A DNA stretch of 64,000 bases from Streptomyces asoensis (GTDB lineage Bacteria > Actinomycetota > Actinomycetes > Streptomycetales > Streptomycetaceae), in assembly GCF_013085465.1 (NCBI RefSeq), contig NZ_CP049838.1, forward strand, positions 7,440,001 through 7,504,000, given 5' to 3'. Shown here one piece after another: positions 33,221 to 42,369 of this stretch (position 1 is its first letter; the number at the start of each line of letters is the position of its first letter). Made by a program: the position numbers and the translations under genes. Under the pieces are notes generated by a model. The model did not search any database. It was not told where the DNA came from and worked only from the letters and a program-made list of their open reading frames with translations.

Positions 33221-33619
33221 GTGAGCAGCGCCTTGGTCTTGGACAGCGAAGAGCTGGCGAAGGCCGTGCAGCGGGATCGGGGGATCCACGAGTGATCGGC
33301 GGCAGTCCGCGACGCGGATGTTCCAGTGATCACCTCGGCCGCTGTACTGGTCGAGGTGAACCACCCAAGGATGAATGATGCCGCGCTGAAGTGGAGTCTT
33401 TCCCGTCTTCGCGTGGAGTCGGCCATCCAGACTGTCGCCCAGTCTGCGGCAGCTCTCTTGCGAGGGTCAGGGCTGCATGGGCGCAAGTACGCTTTTGACG
33501 CCGTGCTGTGTGCGACTGCCCTGGCGCAGCCGGGACGCGTGACAATTCTGACCTCTGACGTAGGAGACGTCGAACCGCTCACCGCCGGCCATGCTCGGGT
33601 GGTAGCCGAAAAACTCTGA
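33221..33619 (+). pseudogene. PIN-domain toxin (VapC-like) with in-frame stop
   Basis: GTG at 33221 with GGAG upstream starts ALVLDSEELAKAVQRDRG, the conserved first Asp region of PIN ribonucleases. A TGA at 33293-33295 interrupts the frame, which then continues without shift through ITSAAVLVEVNH (second acid), KYAFDAVLCATAL (third acid) and TILTSDVGDVEPL. The total of about 132 codons equals a normal PIN domain. A single nonsense change has therefore inactivated it, unless the downstream part is made from an internal start. The short frame at 33126-33206 just upstream could be the remnant of its antitoxin. Confidence 0.65.
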
Positions 33620-33795
33620 CCTTCGCAGGGAGCTGTGGCCCAGTCGCCGCGCTGGGCAGTGCGCTTACGAGCTGTCGGCTCCAGTACTCCTCCTCGGGTC
33701 ACGCACGAGTCGCAGAGGGGCGTGATGCGGTCTGAGCCGGTGGGAAACGGCTGTTTCCCACCCAAGCTCGACACCGCGCGGCTACAGTGCCAGCT

Positions 33796-34001
33796 GTGCC
33801 TGATGAAACGGCCGAGTCGTCCGTGAACATGCCGGATGACGGACTCATTTCCAGGACTGTGACGTACACAATGCATGCAGCGATGCTGAGTTGTACCGAT
33901 GGACACTGGAGCGGCTGAGACAGGAATTCGGTGTGGAGGACAGGGACGTCTACCGAATCGAGCGCCTCTGTCGGAGGCTTGGTTTGGATATCACGGTCTG
34001 A
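33796..34001 (+). pseudogene. broken small gene of unknown function
   Basis: A GTG at 33796 opens PDETAESSVNMPDDGLIS. Reading is lost near 33890, and in another frame LYRWTLERLRQEFGVEDRD and RIERLCRRLGLDITV run to a stop at 34001. The charged helical end looks like real coding sequence. I do not recognise the family, and the joining of the two parts is a guess. Confidence 0.3.
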
Positions 34002-34165
34002 CCATCGCGCTTTCGGCGGACCTTGAGCTGCTTCTGTTGTGCCGTGGACCGCGTGGAGATGGTACTGGGAGGAACGGACTCTCAAACGACCTCAAACGTG
34101 CCCGGCAGCAGCGCAGTCTGGAGGTGCTTTCTTGGGGAGAGGCGGAGCTGGCATGATGCCCGGCC

Positions 34166-34942
34166 ATGAGGAAGAGAGACGACAGCGACGAGGCGTTCGT
34201 CATTGATCTGTGCAATGAGGTACTGGGCGAGACAGCCCTGACCCAGCACAAGTTCGACTGGCTTCTGGGAGACCTCGACACGAGGGGCCGACGAGCCAGG
34301 CTGCCCGTTGATGCCTACTGGCCGGGGCATCAACTGGTCGTCGAGTACAGGGAGTTGCAGCATGACAGACCTGTGGCGCACTTCGACAAGCCGGACCGGC
34401 TGACTGTCAGCGGTGTCCATCGAGGTGAGCAGCGGGCCTTGTACGACGCCCGGCGCGACACCGAGATCCCCGCCCACGGGCTGCGACTGGTGGTCGTCCG
34501 CCCCGCCGACCTCGACGCGGACAGCCGCGGTCGCCTGTACCGAAACGCGGCGGCCGACTTCGTGGCACTCAGGAGGATCCTCGCGCGCGACAGCGACGAG
34601 GACCGGGTCACGGATGCCTTCCGGACCTGGCTGCTGACCGAAGGCTGGACCCCGGTGACTCCGACCGACCGTTGGACGGACATCGAAGCGGTGCGCCGGA
34701 GCGAGCGCCTCGTGGGCGAAGTCAAGGGACGGACCAGTGAGAAGGGCACCGACGCCGACATCGCCTATGGCCAGCTCCTGCGCCGTATGACCAGCGAACA
34801 TCCGGATACTCGATATGCGCTGGTCGTCCCGACCTCATCGGTCGGGTCCGCCAAGCGTGTTCCGTCACAGGTACGACGACTGCTGCGCATCGACCTGTAC
34901 GAGGTGACAGACGACAATCACGTGCGACAACTGCCCTCGTAG
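34166..34942 (+). CDS. protein with two PD-(D/E)XK nuclease-like domains
   Basis: A 258-residue soluble protein that seems to contain two restriction-nuclease-like cores. The first is LPVDAYWPGHQLVVEYRELQ (Asp49, Glu60, Glu63, His66), the pattern seen in Vsr-like or related nucleases without a clear Lys. The second is near residues 172-190: DIEAVRRSERLVGEVKGRTS with D...E-x-K (Asp172, Glu186, Lys188). Between them is a helical linker. It may be a nuclease that nicks both strands, or one domain may only bind DNA. It is monocistronic by appearance, immediately before the membrane-Mrr genes. Confidence 0.6.
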   Translation: MRKRDDSDEAFVIDLCNEVLGETALTQHKFDWLLGDLDTRGRRARLPVDAYWPGHQLVVEYRELQHDRPVAHFDKPDRLTVSGVHRGEQRALYDARRDTEIPAHGLRLVVVRPADLDADSRGRLYRNAAADFVALRRILARDSDEDRVTDAFRTWLLTEGWTPVTPTDRWTDIEAVRRSERLVGEVKGRTSEKGTDADIAYGQLLRRMTSEHPDTRYALVVPTSSVGSAKRVPSQVRRLLRIDLYEVTDDNHVRQLPS

Positions 34943-35257
34943 CCCTTCCTCTCGTCGGTCGAGTGGCGGCACGCCTGCTCCATAGCCGGTACAGAGCTTG
35001 GCTGCCGGACGGCGTGGCGCAGCCTCGTAGCCCTCCGCCTGATGCACGGGCGCCGATCTCATCCTGGCGGGTGCGTCCAGTGGGCGAGCGTCAAGCCGCA
35101 ACCTTCGGCCCGGGGCGCGCGCAAGGGACATACGAGCACGGAAGGTTGGCAGTGCTCCAACGCGCCACCATTTCCGCTGGTTCGGCCGAAGATGCACTGG
35201 TCGAGGCCGAGGCTTTGCCGCTACTCATGGAGGCTTGGTCGGGGAACGGGGGATCCG
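34943..35257. other. 315-bp intergenic region
   Basis: I see no gene or distinctive repeat here. The promoter for the Mrr/EACC1/caspase gene set may lie in its second half. Confidence 0.4.
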
Positions 35258-35479
35258 ATGCTGCTCGTCGTTGCATTACTGGTGGTCGGCGGTACCGCGC
35301 TGGTGTCGCGTTGCGGGGGCCCGACGGCCTACCACCGGCCATGTCGCCGCAGACGCAGGGGGCTGTTCGCGCGTTGCCGGGACCATAGCTTCACCCTGAT
35401 CACGATCACCGACCTGGCGGGTCTCGCGCTGTTCGGGCTGGCCTGTGGCATGTGGGCGCTCTTCGGCCCGGCCGCCTGA
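35258..35479 (+). CDS. small two-span membrane protein
   Basis: A 73-residue protein with two hydrophobic segments (LLVVALLVVGGTALVS and DLAGLALFGLACGMWALF) separated by a basic loop (YHRPCRRRRRGLFARCR). GGGGGATCC precedes the ATG at 35258. Its stop overlaps the start of the membrane-anchored Mrr gene (TGATG), so they should be translated together and may form one membrane complex. The family is not recognised. Confidence 0.6.
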   Translation: MLLVVALLVVGGTALVSRCGGPTAYHRPCRRRRRGLFARCRDHSFTLITITDLAGLALFGLACGMWALFGPAA

Positions 35480-36159
35480 TGCGGCGCAGGCGGAGCCAAG
35501 GAGGGTGGGCTGCGGTTCCCTGGTGGGTGTGGGGCCTGGGCGCCTTCGCCGGGGTCAGTGGTCTGTGGCAGGCGGCCGAGCAGTGGCCGGTGTTGACGGG
35601 CATCACGCTGACCGTGGTGGCAGCGGGACTGGGTCTGAAGCCGGGGCGGCTGGCCCTACAGAGATGGACCGACCGCTCGGTGCTCGCCGCGGGGCCCGTG
35701 CGGTATTCGCTGGCGCATCTCGACGCCCTTGACCCCCGGGCGTTCGAGCTGGCGGTCTGCTCCCTGCTGCGCCGGGACGGACTGACCGCGGAGCACGTGG
35801 GCAGAGCGGGGGACAAGGGCGCCGACGTACTCGTCGTCGACCGCTCGCGACGGCGGGTCGTCGTGCAGTGCAAGCGGCTGCGACCGGACCGAAGGGTCGG
35901 GGACCAGGACGTGCAGCGGGTCAACGGCACGTACCGCCACGACCACGGTGCCCAGTTCGCGGTGATCGTCACCACCGGAGGCTTTACGGCGGCCGCGAGG
36001 GCCAGTGGCCCACGCTACGGGATCCGCCTGGTGGACCGGGACGCGCTGGAGCGGTGGGCGAACCTGGGCGAACCGCTGTACAGAATTCTTCGGGTTCCGG
36101 ACGAGGACGCACGACGCAGGCGCTGGGTGCCCAGATCGTGGCGGCGAGACACACACTAG
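35479..36159 (+). CDS. membrane-anchored Mrr-like restriction endonuclease
   Basis: A 226-residue protein. Two N-terminal hydrophobic helices (WWVWGLGAFAGVSGLW and LTGITLTVVAAGLG) are followed by an Mrr_cat nuclease domain: FELAVCSLLRRDGLTAEHVG, then GDKGADVLVV with Asp116, and VVVQCKRL with Gln130-x-Lys132, the D...QxK catalytic pattern. Mrr enzymes cut methylated or otherwise marked DNA. Membrane anchoring could place the nuclease where phage DNA enters. It overlaps the preceding small membrane protein and ends 70 bases before the EACC1-like gene, so it may belong to the same transcription unit. Confidence 0.8.
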   Translation: MRRRRSQGGWAAVPWWVWGLGAFAGVSGLWQAAEQWPVLTGITLTVVAAGLGLKPGRLALQRWTDRSVLAAGPVRYSLAHLDALDPRAFELAVCSLLRRDGLTAEHVGRAGDKGADVLVVDRSRRRVVVQCKRLRPDRRVGDQDVQRVNGTYRHDHGAQFAVIVTTGGFTAAARASGPRYGIRLVDRDALERWANLGEPLYRILRVPDEDARRRRWVPRSWRRDTH

Positions 36160-36229
36160 GGTGACGGTGCATCAGTTACTCCTCCAACTCATCTATACAG
36201 CAGGCGAGTTGGCGGCACGAGGGGGAAAC

Positions 36230-36634
36230 ATGTCCGACGAGATCGAGTCCGCGCGGATCCAGGTGTTCGGCGCCGACCCGCGGCATGCGGAGCTCGAAGC
36301 GAGAGAGCTCCGTGAGGTTCTGCGAGGTCTGGACGGCGCCCAGGTGAGCTTCGCCCCGCCTGAAGCGCCGCGCGCCACGGAGGGCGCGAAAGGGGCGGAG
36401 CTGCTGACCCCGGAGGTCGTGCTCGTCCTCTCCACAGGCACCCTCGCGCTGGCGAGGACAGCCATCAAGGCGTGGGTCGAGGTGCGTAAGAGCCGCAAGG
36501 TGCGCGTTGTGCATGCCGACGGGACGGTCACGGAGTTCCAGGGCGGAGTGTCCGGGCGTGAGGTGAAGGCACTGCGGGACGGCCAGAACGGCACGGGCGA
36601 CAAGCCGGGCGCCGGCCCGGGAGGCGAACGATGA
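36230..36634 (+). CDS. EACC1-like effector-associated constant component
   Basis: A 134-residue protein. The core ELLTPEVVLVLSTGTLALAR (hydrophobic helix) is followed by KAWVEVRKSRKVRVVHADGT and a short beta strand (VTEFQGG). This is the pattern of EACC1, a small adaptor that accompanies caspase-like and other effectors in actinobacterial conflict systems. GAGGGGG precedes the ATG at 36230. Its stop overlaps the ATG of the caspase-helicase gene (ATGA), so the products are matched. The family assignment is from memory of the pattern. The hydrophobic segment could place the complex at the membrane. Confidence 0.6.
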   Translation: MSDEIESARIQVFGADPRHAELEARELREVLRGLDGAQVSFAPPEAPRATEGAKGAELLTPEVVLVLSTGTLALARTAIKAWVEVRKSRKVRVVHADGTVTEFQGGVSGREVKALRDGQNGTGDKPGAGPGGER

Positions 36635-39600
36635 GCCGCAAACATGCCTTACTCGTGGGCACCGCCGTCTATGAGGACGTGAACTTCCCCGCCCTGTCCT
36701 CCGTGCGCGCAGACGTTCACTACTTGAGCCAGGTCCTGGAGATGCCGGCGGTCGGCAGGTACGAGAAGTGTGTACGGGTCGAGGACTCGTCGAAGGCGGC
36801 GATCAAGCAGGCCGTCGAAAAGTTCCTCAGGGACCGCGAGCCGGACGAACTGGTCGTGCTCTATATCAGTGGTCATGGAGCCTACGACCGTGAAGACGGT
36901 CAGCTCTACTACGTCACCACGGACACCGAGGCCGACCGGCTCCAGCAGACCGCGCTCGAAGCCTCCTACGTGACCGACCAGTTGGAGAAGTGCGCCGCTC
37001 GGCGCAAAGTCCTGCTGCTCGACTGCTGTTTCAGCGGCAGCGCGGTGCAGGGCTTTCGCAGCAAGGGAGCCTCACACGCGGCCACCTCACCTGTGGTCGA
37101 GGCCAGCGGCGTGCACGTCATCACCGCGTCGCAGCACTGGGAACAGGCCTTCACCACCGATGCGGACCAGCCCTCACAGTTCACCAGAGCGATCGTCGAA
37201 GGTCTGCACTCGGGACAAGCGGACCTGGACGGTGACGGGCACGTCTCGGCGAACGACCTGTTCCGGTACATCAGCCGTGACCTGCGAAAAGCACCTGACG
37301 GACGCCGACAGACGCCGACCCAGTCCAGTCTTCAGGTGACCGGCGACATCTATCTCGCCGATGCCTCCACCGGCCGTCAGATCCCCGCTCTCAAGCCGCT
37401 GCCCGCCGGGCTCACCGCGGTCACCGACGGCACCGGAGAGGTGACACCGGCACGGGTCAAGGCCACCCGGGCAGTACATGACGATTCCGCTTTCACCGAC
37501 ACCGACTGGGCGGGGCTGCTGACGTACTACCAGCACTGTCTGGAAGCGGAGAACTCCACCGACGAACTGCTGCCGCTGGTGGGCAGCGATCCGCCGCGCG
37601 TGGTCTGGCCGGCAGGGGAGGAAGTCCTGCTCTCCGGCACGGAGGCCACGGTCCAAGCGCCGGAACGCGTCGTGGACCTTGCCGAGCGCGCCCACCAGGA
37701 CGGCGCCGACCTCTGGTACGGGTACCCCGTTGCCGTCCTCTATGACGGCAAGCGGCAGGTGTGCGCACCACTTGCCATGCGTCAGATCGAAGTCGAACGC
37801 GGCCCGCAGGGCCACAGTGTGGTGACACCCACAGGGCCGATCGTCCTGCATCCCAAGCTCGTCCTAGATCGGTTGGGCAAAGACGAAGGCAAGGAACTGC
37901 TCGCCGCCTACCAGCCCAACTGGCGGCCGGGCTTCCGGGAGGACATGGTCCGCGACCTGCGCAGTCTGCTGCACGAGCTGGGGCTGCCCGACACGGAGCA
38001 CCTCGATCCCGGATCACTCGGCGACGGCAGCTCGCTGTATGCCGCGCACGAAGGCGCCCGCAATGTGGCGGTCGTCTTCGCCGCACGGTCGGACTCGGCG
38101 GCGACCGCACAGCTGATGAAGGACTACAAGACGCTTCAGAAGAATGTCCGGCAATTCGCCGAAACCGCGCTCGGGGCGTTCACCGGGTGTGCGGACTCAG
38201 AAGCGGACGAGAGCGCCGAGCAGGAGGTGCAGGTCGTCGCTCCATTGGAACTGAACGAAGGACAGGAGGCGGTCATCCGGGCTGCCATGGTCCGTAGGCT
38301 CACCGTCGCCACCGGACCGCCCGGCACCGGGAAGAGCCAGCTCATCGTCAACGCGGTCGCCACCGCCAGAGCGGCCGGCCAGACCGTGCTCGTCGCATCG
38401 ACCAACAACAAGGCGGTGGACGAGGTCTGGGAGCGCTGCGAAGACCTGGCGCCGGGCCTGCTCGTACGCACGGGCAACCAGGCCGCAGTCGAGGAAGAGC
38501 TGCGGACGCTGGAGCGGCTGACGCGTAGCGTCCGGCCCCACCAGTCTTCCCAGACACACCGAGGCGAGCTGCGGAACCATCTCCGGGAGCAGGAGGCACT
38601 GCGTCGTCAACTCGCGCAGGTCGCCGGGAGAGAGCGGGAACTGGCAGACCTCGGCCGACTGCGCTTCTCCTACGCCGAACAACGTCACGGTGACCCGCAG
38701 GCGCTCGCTACGGCCCTGGGCGACGATGTGTCTCTCGGCCGGTGGCTGCGCCGGGCTCGCATGGCGGTGCGCCTCGGGATCTTCGGCGGGTGGCTGCGAA
38801 GCCGGTGCCTACGAGGTCTCGCCCCGCTGTCCGTACAGGCCGCAGGGCGTCCGGAGTTCGCCGGCCTGGTGTCCTTCGCGGAGGCCGAGGCCGCCTGGCG
38901 GCAGAAAAGCACCGAAGCCGACGCGGTAGCGGACGACCGCCAGCTCCTGGCGGCGCGTCGGGAGACCGATCGAGGGGTCCGGGACACGGCGGCAGCTCTG
39001 CTGCAAGCTCTGGTGGCGGAGCAGGCGACGACCGCGCGTGCTGCCATCCACGATCGCATCGAAGCCGTGAAGTCACGATCACCGCGGCAGTGGTCGTCCT
39101 TGGAGCGGATCATGCCGCAGGTGTCGGGCTGGGCCGTCACCGCAAGGTCCCCCCGGCGCTTCCGGGACCGGGCCGCCCTCTTCGACCTGGTCATCGTCGA
39201 CGAGGCGAGCCAGTGCTCCACGCCGGATGTGCTGCCCCTGCTCTTTCGCGCACGGCGGGCTCTGGTGATCGGTGACCCCATGCAGTTGCAGCACATCACC
39301 ACACTTCAGCCCCGGCAGGAGGCCGAGGCACACCGTGGGGCGGGGCTGCGGGCGAGCTGGCTGGATGAGCACCGGCTTGAACACCGCCGCTACTCTTCGT
39401 TCCATGCGGCTGCCCAAGCAGCAGGAAAGACCCTGCTGCTGGACGAGCACTTCCGTTGTCACCCGGACATCGTCGGCATCTCCAACCGCCATTGCTACGG
39501 CGGCCGGCTGACCGTCCTCACCGAACCCCGGTCGTTACGACGCCTCGACGGAGTCGACGCGGTTCAGTGGCTCGATGTGGTGGGAACAGCGCGCAGAGGC

Positions 39601-40329
39601 GGCAACGGGTCGTGGGTGAACCAGGAGGAGGCGGAGCGCGTCCACCTTTCGGTGGAGCGACTGCTGAAGCGGCTGCCTGAGGGCTCGACGGTAGGGGTCG
39701 TCACCCCCTTCCGCGCTCAGAAAGACCTGATCGCCGAGCGCTGGAAGCACGAGTCGCGCGTACGGGTCGGTACGGTGCACACCTTCCAGGGAGGACAGCA
39801 GGACGTGATCCTGTTGTCACTCGTCGCGGGCGCGCGAATGCGCCCCAGCGCGGTCAACTGGCTCTGCCGCGAGGTCAATCTATGGAACGTGGCCATCACC
39901 CGCGCTCGTTCGCATCTCATCGTGTTCGGCGACCGTGACTTCTGGTCGGCCCGTGCGGGGATGCCGCATGCGCTGTTGGACGCCGCCGAGGCCAAGGCCT
40001 CGCTGTCTTCGCCCGGCCCGGAATCCGGACAGCAGCACGAGCTTGTCGGTGACCGGCTTCAACTCCTGCTGACGGACGAGATCTCCGGAGTCCTGCTCGA
40101 CCGGAACGTCACGACCGACGGCTATGCCTGCGACTTCGACGTCCGCCGGGGTACGGGTGAGGCCCAGGTTCAGTTGGACCACGGGGCGCCCGCCGATGTG
40201 GAGGTCGCTCGCCATCTGAGGCTCGCCCTCAGCCACGCAGCCCTCCTGCCGAACGGCGTGCGACTGCCTGCCTGGCACGTGTGGGCCGGTCGGACGGAAC
40301 GCGTGACGGGGCGGCTCAGCGGCCGATGA
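36631..40329 (+). CDS. caspase-like protease fused to SF1 helicase
   Basis: A 1232-residue fusion. Residues 1-250 are a C14 caspase-like domain: LLVGTAVYEDVNFPALSSVR, catalytic His82 in YISGHGAYD and Cys133 in LLLDCCFSG. A linker of about 300 residues is unrecognised. From about 545 to 1130 there is an Upf1-like SF1 helicase: LNEGQEAVIRAAM (Q-like motif), Walker A GPPGTGKSQ (about 563), Walker B VIVDEASQ (about 856), IGDPMQLQHI, VGVVTPFRAQKD, VGTVHTFQGGQQD and NVAITRARSHLI. The end (1140-1232) is small and beta-rich. A helicase that senses foreign or abnormal nucleic acid may switch on the protease. The start overlaps the EACC1-like stop. Confidence 0.85.
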   Translation: MSRKHALLVGTAVYEDVNFPALSSVRADVHYLSQVLEMPAVGRYEKCVRVEDSSKAAIKQAVEKFLRDREPDELVVLYISGHGAYDREDGQLYYVTTDTEADRLQQTALEASYVTDQLEKCAARRKVLLLDCCFSGSAVQGFRSKGASHAATSPVVEASGVHVITASQHWEQAFTTDADQPSQFTRAIVEGLHSGQADLDGDGHVSANDLFRYISRDLRKAPDGRRQTPTQSSLQVTGDIYLADASTGRQIPALKPLPAGLTAVTDGTGEVTPARVKATRAVHDDSAFTDTDWAGLLTYYQHCLEAENSTDELLPLVGSDPPRVVWPAGEEVLLSGTEATVQAPERVVDLAERAHQDGADLWYGYPVAVLYDGKRQVCAPLAMRQIEVERGPQGHSVVTPTGPIVLHPKLVLDRLGKDEGKELLAAYQPNWRPGFREDMVRDLRSLLHELGLPDTEHLDPGSLGDGSSLYAAHEGARNVAVVFAARSDSAATAQLMKDYKTLQKNVRQFAETALGAFTGCADSEADESAEQEVQVVAPLELNEGQEAVIRAAMVRRLTVATGPPGTGKSQLIVNAVATARAAGQTVLVASTNNKAVDEVWERCEDLAPGLLVRTGNQAAVEEELRTLERLTRSVRPHQSSQTHRGELRNHLREQEALRRQLAQVAGRERELADLGRLRFSYAEQRHGDPQALATALGDDVSLGRWLRRARMAVRLGIFGGWLRSRCLRGLAPLSVQAAGRPEFAGLVSFAEAEAAWRQKSTEADAVADDRQLLAARRETDRGVRDTAAALLQALVAEQATTARAAIHDRIEAVKSRSPRQWSSLERIMPQVSGWAVTARSPRRFRDRAALFDLVIVDEASQCSTPDVLPLLFRARRALVIGDPMQLQHITTLQPRQEAEAHRGAGLRASWLDEHRLEHRRYSSFHAAAQAAGKTLLLDEHFRCHPDIVGISNRHCYGGRLTVLTEPRSLRRLDGVDAVQWLDVVGTARRGGNGSWVNQEEAERVHLSVERLLKRLPEGSTVGVVTPFRAQKDLIAERWKHESRVRVGTVHTFQGGQQDVILLSLVAGARMRPSAVNWLCREVNLWNVAITRARSHLIVFGDRDFWSARAGMPHALLDAAEAKASLSSPGPESGQQHELVGDRLQLLLTDEISGVLLDRNVTTDGYACDFDVRRGTGEAQVQLDHGAPADVEVARHLRLALSHAALLPNGVRLPAWHVWAGRTERVTGRLSGR

Positions 40330-40460
40330 GGGCGAAGCGCAGATACCGGAGCGAGGACAGTGACCGGGCCGACCGCCTGGCCGCTGCAATCTCGGCCTCA
40401 TCGGCGGCCGATGGGCTTTTCGAGTCGACGAGTTGTCCGGCTCGTCGGACGAACTGCTGA
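40326..40460 (+). CDS. 44-residue small ORF coupled to the caspase-helicase gene
   Basis: ATG at 40326 overlaps the stop of the large fusion gene by four bases (ATGA), like the other junctions in this operon. The product is charged and hydrophilic (RRYRSEDSDRADRLAAAISA) with a Cys-containing end. No family is recognised. The coupling makes it plausible, but it could be accidental. Confidence 0.35.
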   Translation: MRAKRRYRSEDSDRADRLAAAISASSAADGLFESTSCPARRTNC

Positions 40461-40675
40461 CACCGCCCGGAGGCACGCCTGACGGCGAAAGGAGGCCGAA
40501 GCACAGGATCTTGTCGAGGGCACTTTGAGTAGGTCCGCCCCTACGTCAACGTCCTCGCACTACCATGCGATCGGGGGATCTCGGTGACTCGGCGTGCGCG
40601 CTGGTGACCGAACGTCTGCATGTCGTACGAGCGCCTCCGACGACCGACTTCTTCACAGTCCGGCAGGAGCCCAAC

Positions 40676-41512
40676 GTGCCGTATACGGCAGAGATCAGCC
40701 GCAGCAATCCGACGAGCATCATTTTCCTCGTCGACCAGTCGACCTCCATGAGCGATCCCATCGGCGGTGAAGTTCCTCAGCAGAAGGCTGATGTTGTTGC
40801 CGACGCCATCAACCGGCTCCTCACCGAACTCTCGGTCAAGTGCGCGAAGGAAGAGGGCGTACGCGACTACTTCCACGTCGCGGTCGTCGGATACGGCGCC
40901 ACCGTCGGCTCGGCGTTCGCCGGCTCGCTCGCCGGACGGGACATCGTTCCCCTCAGCGAGGTGGCGGACAATCCGGCCCGCGTCGACGAGCGAAGCAAGA
41001 AGGTGCCCGACGGCGCCGGTGGTCTGGTCGAGACCGTGGTCAACTTCCCGCTGTGGATGGACCCGGTTGCCCACGGCGGAACCCCGATGAACCGCGCTCT
41101 TCAGTACGCCGAGAGTCTCGTCGCCGGCTGGACCGAGCGCTACCCGGCCGGTTTCCCGCCCATCGTCATCAACTTGACGGACGGGGAGTCGACCGATGGC
41201 GACCCGACCGCGGCCGCCGAGGCCATCACCTCGCACGCCACGGCCGACGGTGCGGCGCTGCTGTTCAACCTGCACGTCTCCGCGGCCGGTGGAACACCCA
41301 CCGCCTTCCCCGACAGCGCGGACGGTCTCCCCGACAGCTACGCCCGCACACTCTTCTCCATGTCCAGCCCTCTGCCGAGTCATATGCGTTCGTACGCCGC
41401 ATCGCAGGGCCAGCGGGTCAGCGAGACCACCCGCGGCTTCGTCTACAACGCCGACATCACCACGGTCGTGCAGTTCCTCGACATCGGCACCCGCGCCACC
41501 GAGCTGCGGTGA
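40676..41512 (+). CDS. TerY-type von Willebrand A domain protein
   Basis: A 278-residue VWA protein with the metal-ion-dependent adhesion site: FLVDQSTSMS, the Thr in GGTPMNRAL and the Asp in INLTDGES. The start is the GTG at 40676, with CAGGAG five bases upstream. Its sequence style (PYTAEISRSNPTSIIFLVDQ) fits the VWA protein of TerY-P triads, where it works with a PP2C phosphatase and a kinase to control a metal-linked stress or conflict complex. It overlaps the PP2C gene by four bases (GTGA). Confidence 0.82.
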   Translation: MPYTAEISRSNPTSIIFLVDQSTSMSDPIGGEVPQQKADVVADAINRLLTELSVKCAKEEGVRDYFHVAVVGYGATVGSAFAGSLAGRDIVPLSEVADNPARVDERSKKVPDGAGGLVETVVNFPLWMDPVAHGGTPMNRALQYAESLVAGWTERYPAGFPPIVINLTDGESTDGDPTAAAEAITSHATADGAALLFNLHVSAAGGTPTAFPDSADGLPDSYARTLFSMSSPLPSHMRSYAASQGQRVSETTRGFVYNADITTVVQFLDIGTRATELR

Positions 41513-42369
41513 CGGCTCCACCTTCCTGCGTGTACGTCACGCACCTCGTAGCCCCCAAGTACGGGAGCACGGAGGCGGAATGTGAGGATGCCGTCGTTGT
41601 GCTCCCCCATCACTCGCACGACTACATGCTGCGAGAACCGCTCGCCGCGGGCGTCTGTGACGGGGCCACGGAGAGTGCCCTGGCCAAGGATTGGGCCCGG
41701 CTCCTGTCCCGCGCGGCGGCCGAATACGCCATGGAGCGTCCGGACCTACTGTCCGGCGGTACCGCCTTCGAGGAGTTCGCGTCTTCGGCGGTGGCTCAGT
41801 GGGATCCCTGGCTTGTGCAGTACACGCAGGCGCGCATTGCGGAAGGGCGCCCGTTGAAGTGGTACGAGCACACCAAGCTCGCCGAAGGCGCCTACGCAAC
41901 GCTGCTCACTGTGCGCGTCGACCCGGACCCCGGTCCTGGCTCGAGCCCCGACTCCGACGCGTCTGAACCGGCGTGGCGCTGGCGGGCCGCCGCCCTGGGG
42001 GACAGCTGTCTGTTCCATCTGCACGACGACCGGCTGGTACAGGCCTTCCCGGTGGGTACTGCCGACGAGTTCGGCACAGCCCCCGACCTCTTCGGTAGCC
42101 GTAACCACGATGTGGCGCTGTTGGCCTGCCGTACTCGGTTCACCGAAGGCCGGTGTCGGCCCGGCGACCGGCTGCTCCTGATGACCGACGCACTGGCCGC
42201 GTGGTTCCTGTCGGCTCCCGACCAGGACACCGCCGTACGCCAGCTGCTGGAATTCTCCGGGCCCGACGACCTGGGCGGGTTCGTGGACTGGCTGAACGGT
42301 CTCCGGGACCGCAAAGAGTTACGTAACGACGACGTGGCCGTCGTACGGATCGATTTCGAAGGACGGTGA
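41509..42369 (+). CDS. PP2C-type protein phosphatase of TerY-P triad
   Basis: A 286-residue metal-dependent Ser/Thr phosphatase. Metal-binding acids are visible in AECEDAVVVL, AGVCDGATESA, ALGDSCLFHL, LLMTDALAAW and RNDDVAVVRI, matching the PP2C motif order, although the first motif is less regular than in canonical PP2C. It is the middle gene of the VWA-PP2C-kinase set and overlaps both neighbours by four bases (GTGA). It probably reverses phosphorylation by the downstream kinase of the VWA protein or of the caspase-helicase. Confidence 0.82.
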   Translation: MTAPPSCVYVTHLVAPKYGSTEAECEDAVVVLPHHSHDYMLREPLAAGVCDGATESALAKDWARLLSRAAAEYAMERPDLLSGGTAFEEFASSAVAQWDPWLVQYTQARIAEGRPLKWYEHTKLAEGAYATLLTVRVDPDPGPGSSPDSDASEPAWRWRAAALGDSCLFHLHDDRLVQAFPVGTADEFGTAPDLFGSRNHDVALLACRTRFTEGRCRPGDRLLLMTDALAAWFLSAPDQDTAVRQLLEFSGPDDLGGFVDWLNGLRDRKELRNDDVAVVRIDFEGR

